A stretch of 60,383 nt of DNA from Aphanothece hegewaldii CCALA 016 (GTDB lineage Bacteria > Cyanobacteriota > Cyanobacteriia > Cyanobacteriales > Microcystaceae): NCBI RefSeq assembly GCF_003007785.1, contig NZ_PXOH01000026.1, forward strand, positions 1 through 60,383, read 5' to 3'. Below the pieces are notes generated by a model that did no database searches, had not been told where the DNA came from, and saw nothing but the letters and a program-made list of their open reading frames with translations. Positions within the stretch are counted from its first letter, which is position 1; each line of letters starts with the position of its first letter. Shown here in pieces: positions 1 to 9,327 of this stretch. Both the position numbers and the translations under genes were made by a program.

Positions 1-74
1 AGCGGCTACGATACTTTGGGGGTTGCCCCACGGGACAATAGCTCGATGCCAGGATTAATCTTCAAACACCATTA

Positions 75-105
75 CCCTCTATCCGAAACGATAGGGGATT
101 TTTGG
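75..105 (+). terminator. Rho-independent terminator-like hairpin
   Basis: The arms at 75-83 and 90-97 form a stem of about 8 bp (one T-G pair, one unpaired base) around a CGAAAC loop, followed directly by ATTTTTGG. Bases 1-74 upstream are GC-rich, include GGGG/CCCC complementarity, and may be the 3' end of a transcript that begins outside the window. I could not identify that transcript. Confidence 0.5.
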
Positions 106-121
106 TTTGGGTAATTTTTAC

Positions 122-475
122 CTATCCACGTACTCGATTAATAGTTTTATTGTGCCAGTAAGCTGTTAAAATTTGTGGGTTTGGAAGACCATGACGACAT
201 ACAACCCTTAGTCCTCGAAGCGTATTGCCAAATTTATAATAAGGAGTTTTCTCTAAAATACGATCGCTGAGGGTGTAGATAACAGCACCTTTATTATATT
301 GTTTACGGCCATAAAGAAGCGCAATCTGAATCATTATCTTATTTATAGCTCGCTGTTGCTGACGACGTTGAACATGATTAGTATCTTTTTGTGGTTGCAA
401 GATATTTAAAGATTGAATTTTAATCTTGTTGCTGTCATCTTGAAAAATCTGGTAAATCTGTTTTTGTGTATTCAT
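122..475 (-). CDS. Conserved-looking hypothetical protein, 117 aa
   Basis: This is a basic, soluble protein with no signal peptide or membrane segment. The N-terminal 45 residues are polar and Q/K-rich. The C-terminal half (about residues 60-117) looks like a compact alpha/beta domain ending in LTAYWHNKTINRVRG. That tail pattern (a beta strand with basic residues at the end) is loosely like small RelE/DUF4258-type folds, but the resemblance is too weak to name a family. It reads away from the NACHT gene, with 160 bp between their starts, so the two could share a divergent promoter region. No partner gene lies next to it. Function unknown. Confidence 0.5.
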   Translation of the reverse strand: MNTQKQIYQIFQDDSNKIKIQSLNILQPQKDTNHVQRRQQQRAINKIMIQIALLYGRKQYNKGAVIYTLSDRILEKTPYYKFGNTLRGLRVVCRHGLPNPQILTAYWHNKTINRVRG

Positions 476-635
476 ATTTTATTTCATATATTCGATAATT
501 TGAGATTAATTGAAAAATCAAAGCTTAGAAAGAGCAGAACGCATCAGAAAAAAAGTGAGGTGATCTGAGCTTGTGTTGAATTTAGTGAACAACTATGATT
601 TTGTTATGAGCTTTTGGGAACTCTAAATTATAAAC

Positions 636-3314
636 ATGAACATTCTTAACAAGATCGGTATGTCTACAAGAAGTGTTAAAGCAAATCCAGAAGGACAGAA
701 GAAACTCAGATCAGCACAATGGCAAGATGGCAAATCTTTAACTTATGAGCGTATAGAAGAAATAACAGGAATATCTAAAACTACAATTGAACGATTTTTT
801 AGAGGCATAGGTATTGATAGATCTAATGCAGAAGGAATTACTCAGTGTTTAAGATTAAATCTCTCTGATATAGTTGATTCTCCTTTCTCCTTAGAAAAAG
901 TCAAAACTTTTACAGAAATGATAGAAGAACAAATTCAACGTCTTACAACTAATCCTCTAACAGCAAGAGGAGGAATGACGTTTAATAGTACAGATATTTA
1001 CGTTCCTTTAGATTTAAAAGAAAGAAAACAACAACCAATCATAGATAATGTATCTATAAAAGATGATGTAAAATATACTGAAACTAAAGATGAAATAACT
1101 CGTGTATTTAATAATAATGAGTTTTTCGAGGAAGTTTTAGAAAAAGGAAATAGCCCTAAAAGTAATAATCAGCGAATTGCTATCATTGGAGAGCCAGGAG
1201 CCGGAAAAACAACATTTTTACAGAAGGTTGCAAAATGGCTATTGAATAATAAACAAGAAAATACCGTAATTTGGGTTTCTTTGGCGGATTTGCAAGAACA
1301 AAGTTTAGAAGATTATTTATTACAAGAATGGTTAAAACAAGCACTCAAAGTTAAACACACCACCGAAGAAGCCCAAAATACTCTAGTAGAAATTTTTAAA
1401 CAAGGACAAGTATGGTTATTATTAGACGGTGTTGACGAGATGGGATTGAATAACCCCTTGTTGTGGATAAATACACAATTAAAAAGTTGGATAAATTCAG
1501 CAAAAATTATTTTAACTTGTCGTTTAAATGTTTGGGATACTGGAAAAAATTATTTAGAGAAGTTTGATGTATATTGCAATTTGAATTTTAATGAGCAACA
1601 AGTTGAGCATTTTATTGATAAATGGTTGGCTACGGTTAATCCAAATAAGTATGCTATCTCTCTAAAAGAAGAATTAAATAGAACAGGAAATCAGAAAATC
1701 CGTAATTTAATAAAACAACCTCTTTGTCTAACTTTACTGTGTTATTCTTGGCAATTAAGAGGAGAAAGATTACCAGAAACTAAAGCAGGTTTATATAAAT
1801 GTTTTGTTGAGCATTTATATGAGTGGAAATCACAATACTTTTCTACAACATCAACACAGCAAGAGGAATTAAATAAAGCTTTAGGAGAATTAGCCAAAAA
1901 TTCATTGGATCAGTCATCATCTCGTTTTCGATTAACTCATACTCAAGTTGTTAACGTTTTAGGTACAATAGATGAACCTTCATCTTTATTTAAGTTAGCT
2001 TTAAATATAGGATGGTTAAATAAAGTAGGGGTTGCTGCTGAAAATCCTAATGAGCCTGTTTATACTTTTTTCCATCCTAGTTTTCTAGAGTATTTTGCAG
2101 CAATTAGTATTGATAATTATAATTTTTTTATTAATCATATTCCTGAAAATCCAGAGCAAGGTATATATCGAGTTTCTGAGCCTCAGTGGAAAGAAGTAAT
2201 TTTACTATGGTTAGGACAAGACAATAATAAAATTGATGAAAAACATAAAAACTCTTTTATTCAAACTGTTATTAAATTTATCGATAATGAAAATAATTTA
2301 AAATTTTATCGTTTAAAAGCTTTAAAAAATCTAAAAGATTGGCTAGAAGAATTTTCAGATTGTTTTTTAAATGAAATAATTTTTATTGATTATGATAATT
2401 TAGAGCAACAATATTTTTATGATTTTCATGTTGAAAAAAGTAGAATTAATCATTTTGATCAATCTATTTATGTAGATTTTTGTCAATGGCTTAATGTCGA
2501 AATTGACCCCAATTTTCCTGTTAGTTTATTAATCCATATTGATCAAGAGTTATTAAATGAAATTTTAGTTTTGTTTTTAAATAAAATTGGATATTTTAGT
2601 AGTAATGTAGAAGATAATGTCAATTTAATCATTAATTACTTTTTAGAGAAAGAATCAATCAATAAAATACGTTTAGGTAGTATTTTAAGTCTTAATAAAA
2701 TCTTACATAATACGGAAAGTATAGATGAATCAATACTTATAAAGATAGTTCAATTATTCAAAAAATATCCAGAATACGAATGTAATTTGCTATTAGAATA
2801 TTGTTCTAAACATATGAGCTATCCAAATTTCTCTAGAGCATGGCATGGAGAAGCTATAATAACTAACGAGACTACTATCCAATATTTAAATCAACAATAT
2901 ACGGATATAAGCGAGATCCTTAATCAACTCACTCCGACACAAACAATTTATCCCATTTGCATCAACATTAAAACTATTAGTGAAGAAACAAATATAGATA
3001 AACTAGCTAAAGGAATCAGTAACCGAATCTTTAAAACGATCGCTAATTACTCCAATCGTCAAATTAATGATGTCTACGACTTAGAAAATCAACTGATCAA
3101 CCTCAAAACACATCTAAATATTTCAAAACTCGCTTTGATTTTTTATGGAGACAATCCTAGTAGCACTTTTTTAACTCTTTGTAAAATTTTTAGTGATGAA
3201 GCCTCTATTGCAGTAATCACAACACAACCTGTCGAACCTCCTTTACGAGGATTTATTCCTAATCAACCTTTTTTAGTTAATGCTTTACAAACTTGGCTAA
3301 ATGAAATGGAATAA
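636..3314 (+). CDS. HTH-NACHT STAND NTPase, candidate antiphage/conflict sensor
   Basis: The N-terminal ~75 residues carry a helix-turn-helix-like segment (ITGISKTTIERFFRG), similar to the HTH at the start of many cyanobacterial NACHT proteins. A NACHT ATPase follows: Walker A GEPGAGKTT at about residues 185-193, Walker B LLLDGVDE near 261-268, and a winged-helix FFHPSFLEYFAA near 490. The next ~250 residues are helical and very AT-rich. The last ~140 residues form an alpha/beta module ending in EPPLRGFIPNQPFL, a tail I recognise from other cyanobacterial NACHT proteins. NACHT STAND proteins act as oligomerising sensors, and several bacterial ones protect against phage. A defence role here is inferred from family only. 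No separate effector gene is adjacent. ATG codons at 636 and 660 are both possible, and neither has a strong RBS. Confidence 0.85.
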   Translation: MNILNKIGMSTRSVKANPEGQKKLRSAQWQDGKSLTYERIEEITGISKTTIERFFRGIGIDRSNAEGITQCLRLNLSDIVDSPFSLEKVKTFTEMIEEQIQRLTTNPLTARGGMTFNSTDIYVPLDLKERKQQPIIDNVSIKDDVKYTETKDEITRVFNNNEFFEEVLEKGNSPKSNNQRIAIIGEPGAGKTTFLQKVAKWLLNNKQENTVIWVSLADLQEQSLEDYLLQEWLKQALKVKHTTEEAQNTLVEIFKQGQVWLLLDGVDEMGLNNPLLWINTQLKSWINSAKIILTCRLNVWDTGKNYLEKFDVYCNLNFNEQQVEHFIDKWLATVNPNKYAISLKEELNRTGNQKIRNLIKQPLCLTLLCYSWQLRGERLPETKAGLYKCFVEHLYEWKSQYFSTTSTQQEELNKALGELAKNSLDQSSSRFRLTHTQVVNVLGTIDEPSSLFKLALNIGWLNKVGVAAENPNEPVYTFFHPSFLEYFAAISIDNYNFFINHIPENPEQGIYRVSEPQWKEVILLWLGQDNNKIDEKHKNSFIQTVIKFIDNENNLKFYRLKALKNLKDWLEEFSDCFLNEIIFIDYDNLEQQYFYDFHVEKSRINHFDQSIYVDFCQWLNVEIDPNFPVSLLIHIDQELLNEILVLFLNKIGYFSSNVEDNVNLIINYFLEKESINKIRLGSILSLNKILHNTESIDESILIKIVQLFKKYPEYECNLLLEYCSKHMSYPNFSRAWHGEAIITNETTIQYLNQQYTDISEILNQLTPTQTIYPICINIKTISEETNIDKLAKGISNRIFKTIANYSNRQINDVYDLENQLINLKTHLNISKLALIFYGDNPSSTFLTLCKIFSDEASIAVITTQPVEPPLRGFIPNQPFLVNALQTWLNEME

Positions 3315-3392
3315 TCAAACTTGGTCACATTCACTCTTTACACGATAACCTATAGCAGTAACCCCCGAAAATCGAACGCGTTATGAGGCTCC

Positions 3393-6017
3393 GTGCATCT
3401 TTTAAATACCTGCAAACGCTGGTTTAAATCTCGACACTTTGGACGAAGTGCGATCGATACCCGATATGCTCTTGTCGAAGCGTGTTTAATTGGGGTTCTC
3501 TCTGCTGTTGCGGCACTGCTCCTCAAAGAAGGGATCGGATGGTTAGGGGGGATACGCCTCGATGCAGCAAATCAGTTTGGAGCATGGATTACATTACCTC
3601 TAGCGGGTTTAATTTTTGGTGGTTTATCGGGCTGGGTACTCGAACACTATTCCCCTGCTGCTGCTGGTGGTGGAATTCCGCAAGTCAAAGCCGCCTTAGC
3701 TAGATTTCCTATTTCTTTATCATTAAAAGTTGCAATTGTCAAGCTTTTTGGGACAATTTTAGTTTTAGGAGCGGGGTTAACTCTGGGTAGACGAGCGCCG
3801 ACGGTGCATATCGGGGCTGCTTTAGCCGCACAACTGTGTACTTGGGTGCCGACTTCGCCTGAGCATCGCCGTCAAATGATTGCTGCGGGGGCTGCTGCGG
3901 GGTTAGCTGCGGGTTTTGCTACACCAATTGCGGGGGTTTTGTTTGTTGTCGAAGAACTAATGCGGGATGTTTCAGGATTAACTTTAGAAACCGCTATTGT
4001 TGCTTCATTTACGGGTGCAGTTGTTTCGATGCTGCTTCAGTCAGCAGATTTGAATATTCCTGCTGTATTATTGGATACCGTTAAAACAAGTTTTTCAGCA
4101 CCAGAAATTCCCTTTTATATTTTACTTGGTGCATTAGCTGGCGTTTTAGGCGCTTTTTTTAATAAAGGTGTGTTGTACTTTTCGGGGTTGCAGAGACGAT
4201 TAAATTTATCATTATCCGTCAGAATTGGTGTAATTGGATGCTTTTCGGGGTTTATTATCGCTTTATTGCCGCCATTCTTCCGAGATAATGCAGGATTACG
4301 AGAATTCTTAGTCAATGGAGAATTATCGTCGCCCAACATCGCTATTGCATTTGTCGCCCATTTTCTCCTTACCATGTTAGCTTACAGTTCTGGTGCGCCG
4401 GGGGGTTTATTTGCACCAGCTTTAGTCATGGGTTCAGCGTTAGGATATTTAGTAGGGGAAGTAGAACACTTTATTACAGGTACATCGACAGAGGTTACGT
4501 TTGCTTTAGCGGGTATGGGAGCAATGTTTACTGGAGTCGTTCGAGTTCCCATAACAGCGATTGTAATTGTTTTCGAGTTAAATAGTGATTTTAATTTAGT
4601 TTTACCTCTAATGATTACTTGTGCAGTTTCTTATATTACTGCGGAAAGTGTTTTCGGGGGTTCACTCTATCAGCATTTACTCATCGCTAGTGGTATTCCT
4701 TTTAAAGAAGAAAACGCAAACGATAACTTTTTGAGTCATTTAACCGCAGCAGATGTCATGCAGTCTCAGGTAGAAACCTTATCGAGTGACTTAACCTTAG
4801 ATGAAGTGCTAAAAATCATGTCTCTTTCCCATCATCGGGGTTTTCCAGTCGTTGCACAAGATGTATTAGTGGGAATTTTTACACAGAGTGATTTAGATAA
4901 AAAGCAACACTCAAAAGAAACCCTTCTAAAAGAAATAATGACAAATCAACTGATAACCGTCAACCCTTCAACTTCCATCAGTGATGTTTTATTTTTACTT
5001 AACCGCTATAAGCTTTCGCGTCTTCCCGTCACCGAAGGTAATAAACTGGTGGGAATTATTACGCGTACTGATATTATTCGAGTAGAAGTCAATCAATTGA
5101 GTGGACAACCTTTAGATTTAGTCAAAACTGCACCCTCATATATAATTTATCAGACTCGTTCCCCAGCTACAGGAAAAGGACGAATATTATTACCCATCGC
5201 TAACCCAGAAACAGCAACAGCCTTATTTCAAATAGCAGGAGCGATCGCACGTTATCATAACTATGAGATAGACTGTCTCCAGATTATCAAAATTTCTCGT
5301 CATAGTTCCCCATCAGAAACCCAAGTTGATACACGTGAAGCTAGAAAAATTATGCACCGTTTGGAACGAATGGGGAGACAACAGCAACTATCTGTACATA
5401 CACAAATCAGAGTAGCGCAAGATATCTCTGAAGCTATTATAGAAACAATACGAGAACGTCATATCAAAATGATGGTGATGGGATGGAAAGGAAATACATC
5501 AACTCAAGGTGCAATTTTTGGTGATATGGTTGATACACTTATTCATCAAGCAACCTGTGAGTTAGTCTTAGTCAAACTGAGTACAAACCCTTTAGTATTT
5601 CCCTATTATCTAAATAATCGTGCAACTTGGTTAGTATCACTCGCAGGCGGACCAAATGCTCAAAGTGGCATACAATTATTACCAGCCTTTGCTAAATTAT
5701 ATGCTCGCCCTGATACACCCGAACTTTGGTTATGTCGAGTTTATCTTCCATCTGATCTTGACCCAGATTATCAAAGTTTGCAAGAAGTTACCCAAGCGTT
5801 AGAAAATAAAATAGATAAACCGATTATCTCTGTGCCTATTTGTTCTCATTCTGTTGTTGATGCCATTACAGACTTAGCACAAGCAAAAAACTGTGATGTG
5901 GTGATGTTGGGAGCAAGTCGAGAAGGATTACTCAAAAATGTGATTTATGGTAATATTCCCGAAACCATTGCGAAAAATGTCGATGGGACTGTTATTTTAG
6001 TAAGAGGAGCATTGTGA
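3393..6017 (+). CDS. ClC-family chloride channel/transporter with CBS pair and tandem Usp domains
   Basis: 874 aa with a GTG start and a GAGG five bases upstream. Residues ~20-440 form the ClC membrane domain with GGGIP (filter region), GRRAPTVHIG, and GAPGGLFAPAL. A CBS pair follows at about 450-570, then two universal-stress-protein domains (about 600-730 and 745-874, with GxxxG-rich nucleotide-site-like turns MGWKGNT and LGASREG). It probably moves chloride or another anion across the plasma or thylakoid membrane, gated by nucleotides bound to CBS/Usp. In canonical exchangers the motif is GREGP, with a gating glutamate. Here that residue is arginine (GRRAP), so proton-coupled gating should be altered. 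I recall GRR-type motifs in other cyanobacterial long ClC proteins. Confidence 0.9.
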   Translation: MHLLNTCKRWFKSRHFGRSAIDTRYALVEACLIGVLSAVAALLLKEGIGWLGGIRLDAANQFGAWITLPLAGLIFGGLSGWVLEHYSPAAAGGGIPQVKAALARFPISLSLKVAIVKLFGTILVLGAGLTLGRRAPTVHIGAALAAQLCTWVPTSPEHRRQMIAAGAAAGLAAGFATPIAGVLFVVEELMRDVSGLTLETAIVASFTGAVVSMLLQSADLNIPAVLLDTVKTSFSAPEIPFYILLGALAGVLGAFFNKGVLYFSGLQRRLNLSLSVRIGVIGCFSGFIIALLPPFFRDNAGLREFLVNGELSSPNIAIAFVAHFLLTMLAYSSGAPGGLFAPALVMGSALGYLVGEVEHFITGTSTEVTFALAGMGAMFTGVVRVPITAIVIVFELNSDFNLVLPLMITCAVSYITAESVFGGSLYQHLLIASGIPFKEENANDNFLSHLTAADVMQSQVETLSSDLTLDEVLKIMSLSHHRGFPVVAQDVLVGIFTQSDLDKKQHSKETLLKEIMTNQLITVNPSTSISDVLFLLNRYKLSRLPVTEGNKLVGIITRTDIIRVEVNQLSGQPLDLVKTAPSYIIYQTRSPATGKGRILLPIANPETATALFQIAGAIARYHNYEIDCLQIIKISRHSSPSETQVDTREARKIMHRLERMGRQQQLSVHTQIRVAQDISEAIIETIRERHIKMMVMGWKGNTSTQGAIFGDMVDTLIHQATCELVLVKLSTNPLVFPYYLNNRATWLVSLAGGPNAQSGIQLLPAFAKLYARPDTPELWLCRVYLPSDLDPDYQSLQEVTQALENKIDKPIISVPICSHSVVDAITDLAQAKNCDVVMLGASREGLLKNVIYGNIPETIAKNVDGTVILVRGAL

Positions 6018-6041
6018 TTTTTCTAAATGGAAATTTAATCT

Positions 6042-6275
6042 AATGACAAGTACACCAGTGAATGAATTCACTGTCTTATAGCAAAAGTCCATTAAAATGG
6101 ACTAAACTCCTTGCAAAGAGTCGGTTTTAACCGACTTAAGCTTTGAGACAGGGATTTTAATCCCTGGCGTACTGTATTACAGCACAATTCCCTTAAAATG
6201 GACTGAAAGCCTTTTAAAATTAGTCGGTTTTAGCCGACTTAAGCTTTGAGACAGGGATTTTCATCTCTGGCGTAT
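6042..6275. repeat. Palindromic dispersed repeat, one full and one partial copy
   Basis: This stretch fills the 278-bp gap before eda. It is built from nested inverted repeats: AGTCCATT/AATGGACT, AGTCGGTTTTAACCGACT, and CAGGGATT/AATCCCTG, with GAATGAATTCACTG at the left end. A second, shorter copy starts near 6190. The same modules recur near 12.7, 14.3, 16.6, 51.4 and 60.1 kb. Both copies here are the short version, without the inner CGCAGGT hairpin. No promoter for eda can be separated from the repeat. Confidence 0.85.
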
Positions 6276-6295
6276 TTATTGTATTTATAGCATTA

Positions 6296-6946
6296 ATGAA
6301 AGAAAACGCAGATTATTTAGAATCTTGGTGGGATGTTTTGCGAAAAGAACGAGTCATTGCTGTGATACGATCGCAAGATATCGATTTAGCTATTAGTTTA
6401 GCGTCATCAGTGGCAGCAGGTGGCATTAAATTAATTGAGATTACTTGGAATAGTAAAGATCCTGCTCAGATTATCCAACAATTGAATATAGATTTACCTG
6501 ATTGTTGGATTGGTACTGGAACTATTTTAACCGTAGACGAACTCCAAAAAGCGATCGCATCTAAAATTCGTTTTTGTTTTACGCCTCATGTTAATCCTAC
6601 ACTAATCCAAATGGCGAATCAGGCTAAAATTCCGATTATTCCAGGTGCATTAACTCCAACTGAGATTATTACAGCTTGGCAAATGGGGGCAAGTTGTGTC
6701 AAAGTATTTCCCATACAAGCAGTAGGAGGTGTGGAATATCTTAAAGCATTACAAGGGCCTATGGGAGAAATTCCCCTAATTCCCACTGGAGGTGTTACGC
6801 TAGAAAATGCGAAAAATTTTATTAGTGCAGGTGCGATCGCAGTTGGTTTATCTAGTCAATTATTTCCCTCATCTTTAATTCAATCTCAAGCTTGGTCGAA
6901 AATCACCCATTTAGCAGAAAGACTGAAACTGGATTTAGCCTCATAA
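6296..6946 (+). CDS. eda: KDPG/KHG aldolase (2-dehydro-3-deoxy-phosphogluconate aldolase)
   Basis: 216 aa, normal length for the family. It cleaves 2-keto-3-deoxy-6-phosphogluconate to pyruvate and glyceraldehyde-3-phosphate in the Entner-Doudoroff pathway, and the same fold can also act on 4-hydroxy-2-oxoglutarate. The Schiff-base lysine is in CVKVFPI (K136) and the general acid/base glutamate is in IEITW (E48). The phosphate-binding loop IPTGGV is also present. This is a class I TIM-barrel enzyme of the cytosol. The ATG lies in the trailing edge of a dispersed repeat, so its promoter is probably carried by or next to that repeat. The first 12 residues precede the usual family start and could be an extension. 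Confidence 0.9.
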   Translation: MKENADYLESWWDVLRKERVIAVIRSQDIDLAISLASSVAAGGIKLIEITWNSKDPAQIIQQLNIDLPDCWIGTGTILTVDELQKAIASKIRFCFTPHVNPTLIQMANQAKIPIIPGALTPTEIITAWQMGASCVKVFPIQAVGGVEYLKALQGPMGEIPLIPTGGVTLENAKNFISAGAIAVGLSSQLFPSSLIQSQAWSKITHLAERLKLDLAS

Positions 6947-7002
6947 TACTAAGAAAATAGTATCCCATCTAATTGTATTGACCGTCTTTTAAAGTTAGGA
7001 TC

Positions 7003-7731
7003 ATGAGTACTCTAGTAATTGGTGATATACATGGTTGTTCAAAAGCTTTGGATCATTTACTCAAAGCTGTAGGACTGCGATCGTATGATAAGATCATTAC
7101 ACTAGGAGACTATGTTAACAAAGGCCCTGATTCAAAAGGAGTCCTTGAAAGATTAATTAAATTAAATAAAACGGGTCAATTGATCCCATTACTGGGAAAC
7201 CATGACATCATAATGTTAGAGGCGCGTACAGATAAAAAAGCTGCCCTAGATTGGTTTTACAAAAAAGATGGAAATAAAACCCTAGCATCTTATGGACAAA
7301 ATGACTTAAAAGCTTTGTCCAACATACCTAACTCTCATTGGAATTTTCTAGAAAAGAAATGTTATTCCTGGTTAGAAACCGAAAATTTTATCTTTGTTCA
7401 TGCCAATCTTAATCCGAAACTTCCCCTAAATCAACAATCCCAACAAGACTTATTTTGGAAAAAACTTGATAAACCGCTTCCTCACTATTCTGGTAAAACG
7501 ATGATTTGTGGTCATACCAGTCAAAAAAATGGTAAACCAATTAATCTAGGTTATGCTATATGTATCGATACATGGGCTTGTGGTCGTGGTTGGTTAACAG
7601 GATTAGAAATAGAAACGGGTAGAGTATGGCAAGCGAACCAAAAAGGAGACATTAGAACCAGTTGGATTAATGATTATTATACTCGCCCGATCGCTTTACC
7701 CGCTAACCAAGAAGTTGTCCATGCACTCTGA
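7003..7731 (+). CDS. PPP-family metallophosphatase (serine/threonine phosphatase or ApaH-like)
   Basis: 242 aa. The PPP metal-site motifs appear in order: GDIHGC (residues 7-12), GDYVNKGPDS (about 36-45), GNHD (about 66-69), FVHANL (about 129) and GHTSQ (about 168). These bind two metal ions that hydrolyse phosphoesters. The family includes protein phosphatases and diadenosine tetraphosphatases, and the sequence does not decide which. The 3' end overlaps the convergent flavoprotein gene by 55 bp, so both stop codons lie inside the other coding region. Confidence 0.85.
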   Translation: MSTLVIGDIHGCSKALDHLLKAVGLRSYDKIITLGDYVNKGPDSKGVLERLIKLNKTGQLIPLLGNHDIIMLEARTDKKAALDWFYKKDGNKTLASYGQNDLKALSNIPNSHWNFLEKKCYSWLETENFIFVHANLNPKLPLNQQSQQDLFWKKLDKPLPHYSGKTMICGHTSQKNGKPINLGYAICIDTWACGRGWLTGLEIETGRVWQANQKGDIRTSWINDYYTRPIALPANQEVVHAL

Positions 7732-8906
7732 AAATTAAAACCACCCGTCACCCCGTCAATATCTAAGATTTCCCCCGCAAAATATAAACCCCGACAGATT
7801 TTACTTTCCATCGTCTTAAAATCAATTTCTTTTAAACTCACCCCCCCACAAGTCACAAACTCCTCTTTAAACACCCCTTTACCTGTAATTTGATATTGAC
7901 TTTGCGTTAATTCTTGCACCAATTGATTTAAAGAAGATTTCGATAAATCTGCCCAAAGGGTTTCAAAATTTATTTTTAGATAAATTAGAATGCTTTGCCA
8001 AAGACGTTTAGGCAATGAAAATGGACAAAAACTAGATACTTTTCGTTTAGAATGCTCATTTTTTATATTAATTAAAAATTGGCGAATCGTTTCAGAATTA
8101 TATTCACTTAGCCAATTAATTTGTAAAGACATCTTATAACTGTGGTCATGGAGAATTCTAGCACCCCAAGCCGATAATTTTAACACCGCAGGGCCACTTA
8201 AACCCCAATGAGTAATTAAAACTGGTCCCGTTTGCTCTAATTTTGTTTTATCGAGAGTCAGTAACCTAACAGTCGCATTCTCGACGCTTACCCCTGCTAA
8301 ATCTTTCAGACGAGAATCATTAATTTGGAACGTGAATAAAGACGGTACAGGTGGTTCGATGGTGTGTCCTAGGGTTTTTGCCCAACGATAGCCAAGAGGG
8401 TTACTTCCAGTAGCGATGAGAAGACGATCGCATTTTAAGATATTTCCATTTTTTAAAGCCACCTCAAAGCCATCTGATACGTGACTAACGGACTGCACTA
8501 TCGTATTAGTCATCAGTTTTACCCCATTAAAATTAGCCGCATCCATCAAACAATTGACGATCGTTTGAGAATTATCTGTAACGGGGAACATTCTGCCATC
8601 GGCCTCCGTTTTTAACTTAACACCTTGCGTCCCAAACCAGGTCCATGTATCTTTAGGTTGAAAGCGAGTAAACGCACCTCTTAACGCTTTTCCCCCTCTA
8701 GGATAGTAATTAATTAATTGAGATGGTTCAAAACAGTGATGGGTGACATTGCATCTACCCCCACCCGAAATGCGAACTTTAGCGAGAGGTTCGCGTCCTG
8801 CTTCGAGTAAAGTAACTTGTACATTAGGATAGGTATTCCCGCAGGTTATCGCACCGAAAAAACCCGCAGCACCTCCACCGATTACAATAACTTTTTGTTG
8901 AGTCAT
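7677..8906 (-). CDS. HI0933/YhiN-type FAD-dependent flavoprotein
   Basis: 409 aa. It begins with a dinucleotide-binding motif, VIVIGGGAAGFFGAIT, followed by KVRISGGGRCNVTH, the hallmark of the HI0933/YhiN (aminoacetone oxidase-like) family. The C-terminal FAD-binding signature is GLYFAGEILDIDGVTGGFN. It should bind FAD and act as a cytosolic oxidoreductase, but the physiological substrate is not established. Eight bases separate it from the upstream vapC gene on the same strand, so co-transcription is possible. Its 3' end overlaps the convergent phosphatase gene. Confidence 0.9.
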   Translation of the reverse strand: MTQQKVIVIGGGAAGFFGAITCGNTYPNVQVTLLEAGREPLAKVRISGGGRCNVTHHCFEPSQLINYYPRGGKALRGAFTRFQPKDTWTWFGTQGVKLKTEADGRMFPVTDNSQTIVNCLMDAANFNGVKLMTNTIVQSVSHVSDGFEVALKNGNILKCDRLLIATGSNPLGYRWAKTLGHTIEPPVPSLFTFQINDSRLKDLAGVSVENATVRLLTLDKTKLEQTGPVLITHWGLSGPAVLKLSAWGARILHDHSYKMSLQINWLSEYNSETIRQFLINIKNEHSKRKVSSFCPFSLPKRLWQSILIYLKINFETLWADLSKSSLNQLVQELTQSQYQITGKGVFKEEFVTCGGVSLKEIDFKTMESKICRGLYFAGEILDIDGVTGGFNFQSAWTTSWLAGKAIGRV

Positions 8907-8913
8907 AATCTAA

Positions 8914-9321
8914 TTATGGAACACAAATAATTCCTAAACCTGCCATTTGACGGATGTGTTCATCAAAAGAGAAAACTTCTAAGACTTCTAAGCGATAAGC
9001 CATAACTAAAATAGAACAGTCTGTGTAACTCCATTTTTTGTCATCATATTTACAAAAAGCTTCCCAGACTTTAGCATCATCATAATCTGATAGATTAATA
9101 TATAGATGTTCTGTTCTTAGAAGTTGACCAACTTGGATCGATACTTGACTAGAAATTTTAGTGCGAAGCCATGTGACTGTTTCATCAAAGACTGTTTCTA
9201 GGATAATCCAACGTTTTTGAGGGTTTTGTGAGATATATTGAATAGCTGAGTGATGATGAGTTTCAGAACGAACAAAAAAAGCGACTAAGGCAGATGTATC
9301 AACAATAATTTCTTGATTCAC
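8914..9321 (-). CDS. VapC-like PIN-domain toxin
   Basis: 135 aa PIN domain. The acidic metal-site residues are visible: D8 in IIVDTSALV, E42 in ILETVFDE, D101 in SYTDCSI and D120 in FSFDEHI. VapC toxins are Mg-dependent ribonucleases that cut tRNA or rRNA. The gene lies 6 bp downstream of a small antitoxin-like gene on the same strand, the standard antitoxin-toxin order. All four acidic positions are intact, so it is probably active. The RNA target is unknown. Confidence 0.85.
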   Translation of the reverse strand: MNQEIIVDTSALVAFFVRSETHHHSAIQYISQNPQKRWIILETVFDETVTWLRTKISSQVSIQVGQLLRTEHLYINLSDYDDAKVWEAFCKYDDKKWSYTDCSILVMAYRLEVLEVFSFDEHIRQMAGLGIICVP

Positions 9322-9327
9322 AGGTTT

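Noticed and set aside
3482..3703. A 73-aa plus-strand frame inside the ClC gene
   Set aside because: Shadow frame in the ClC coding sequence without RBS or a recognisable domain.
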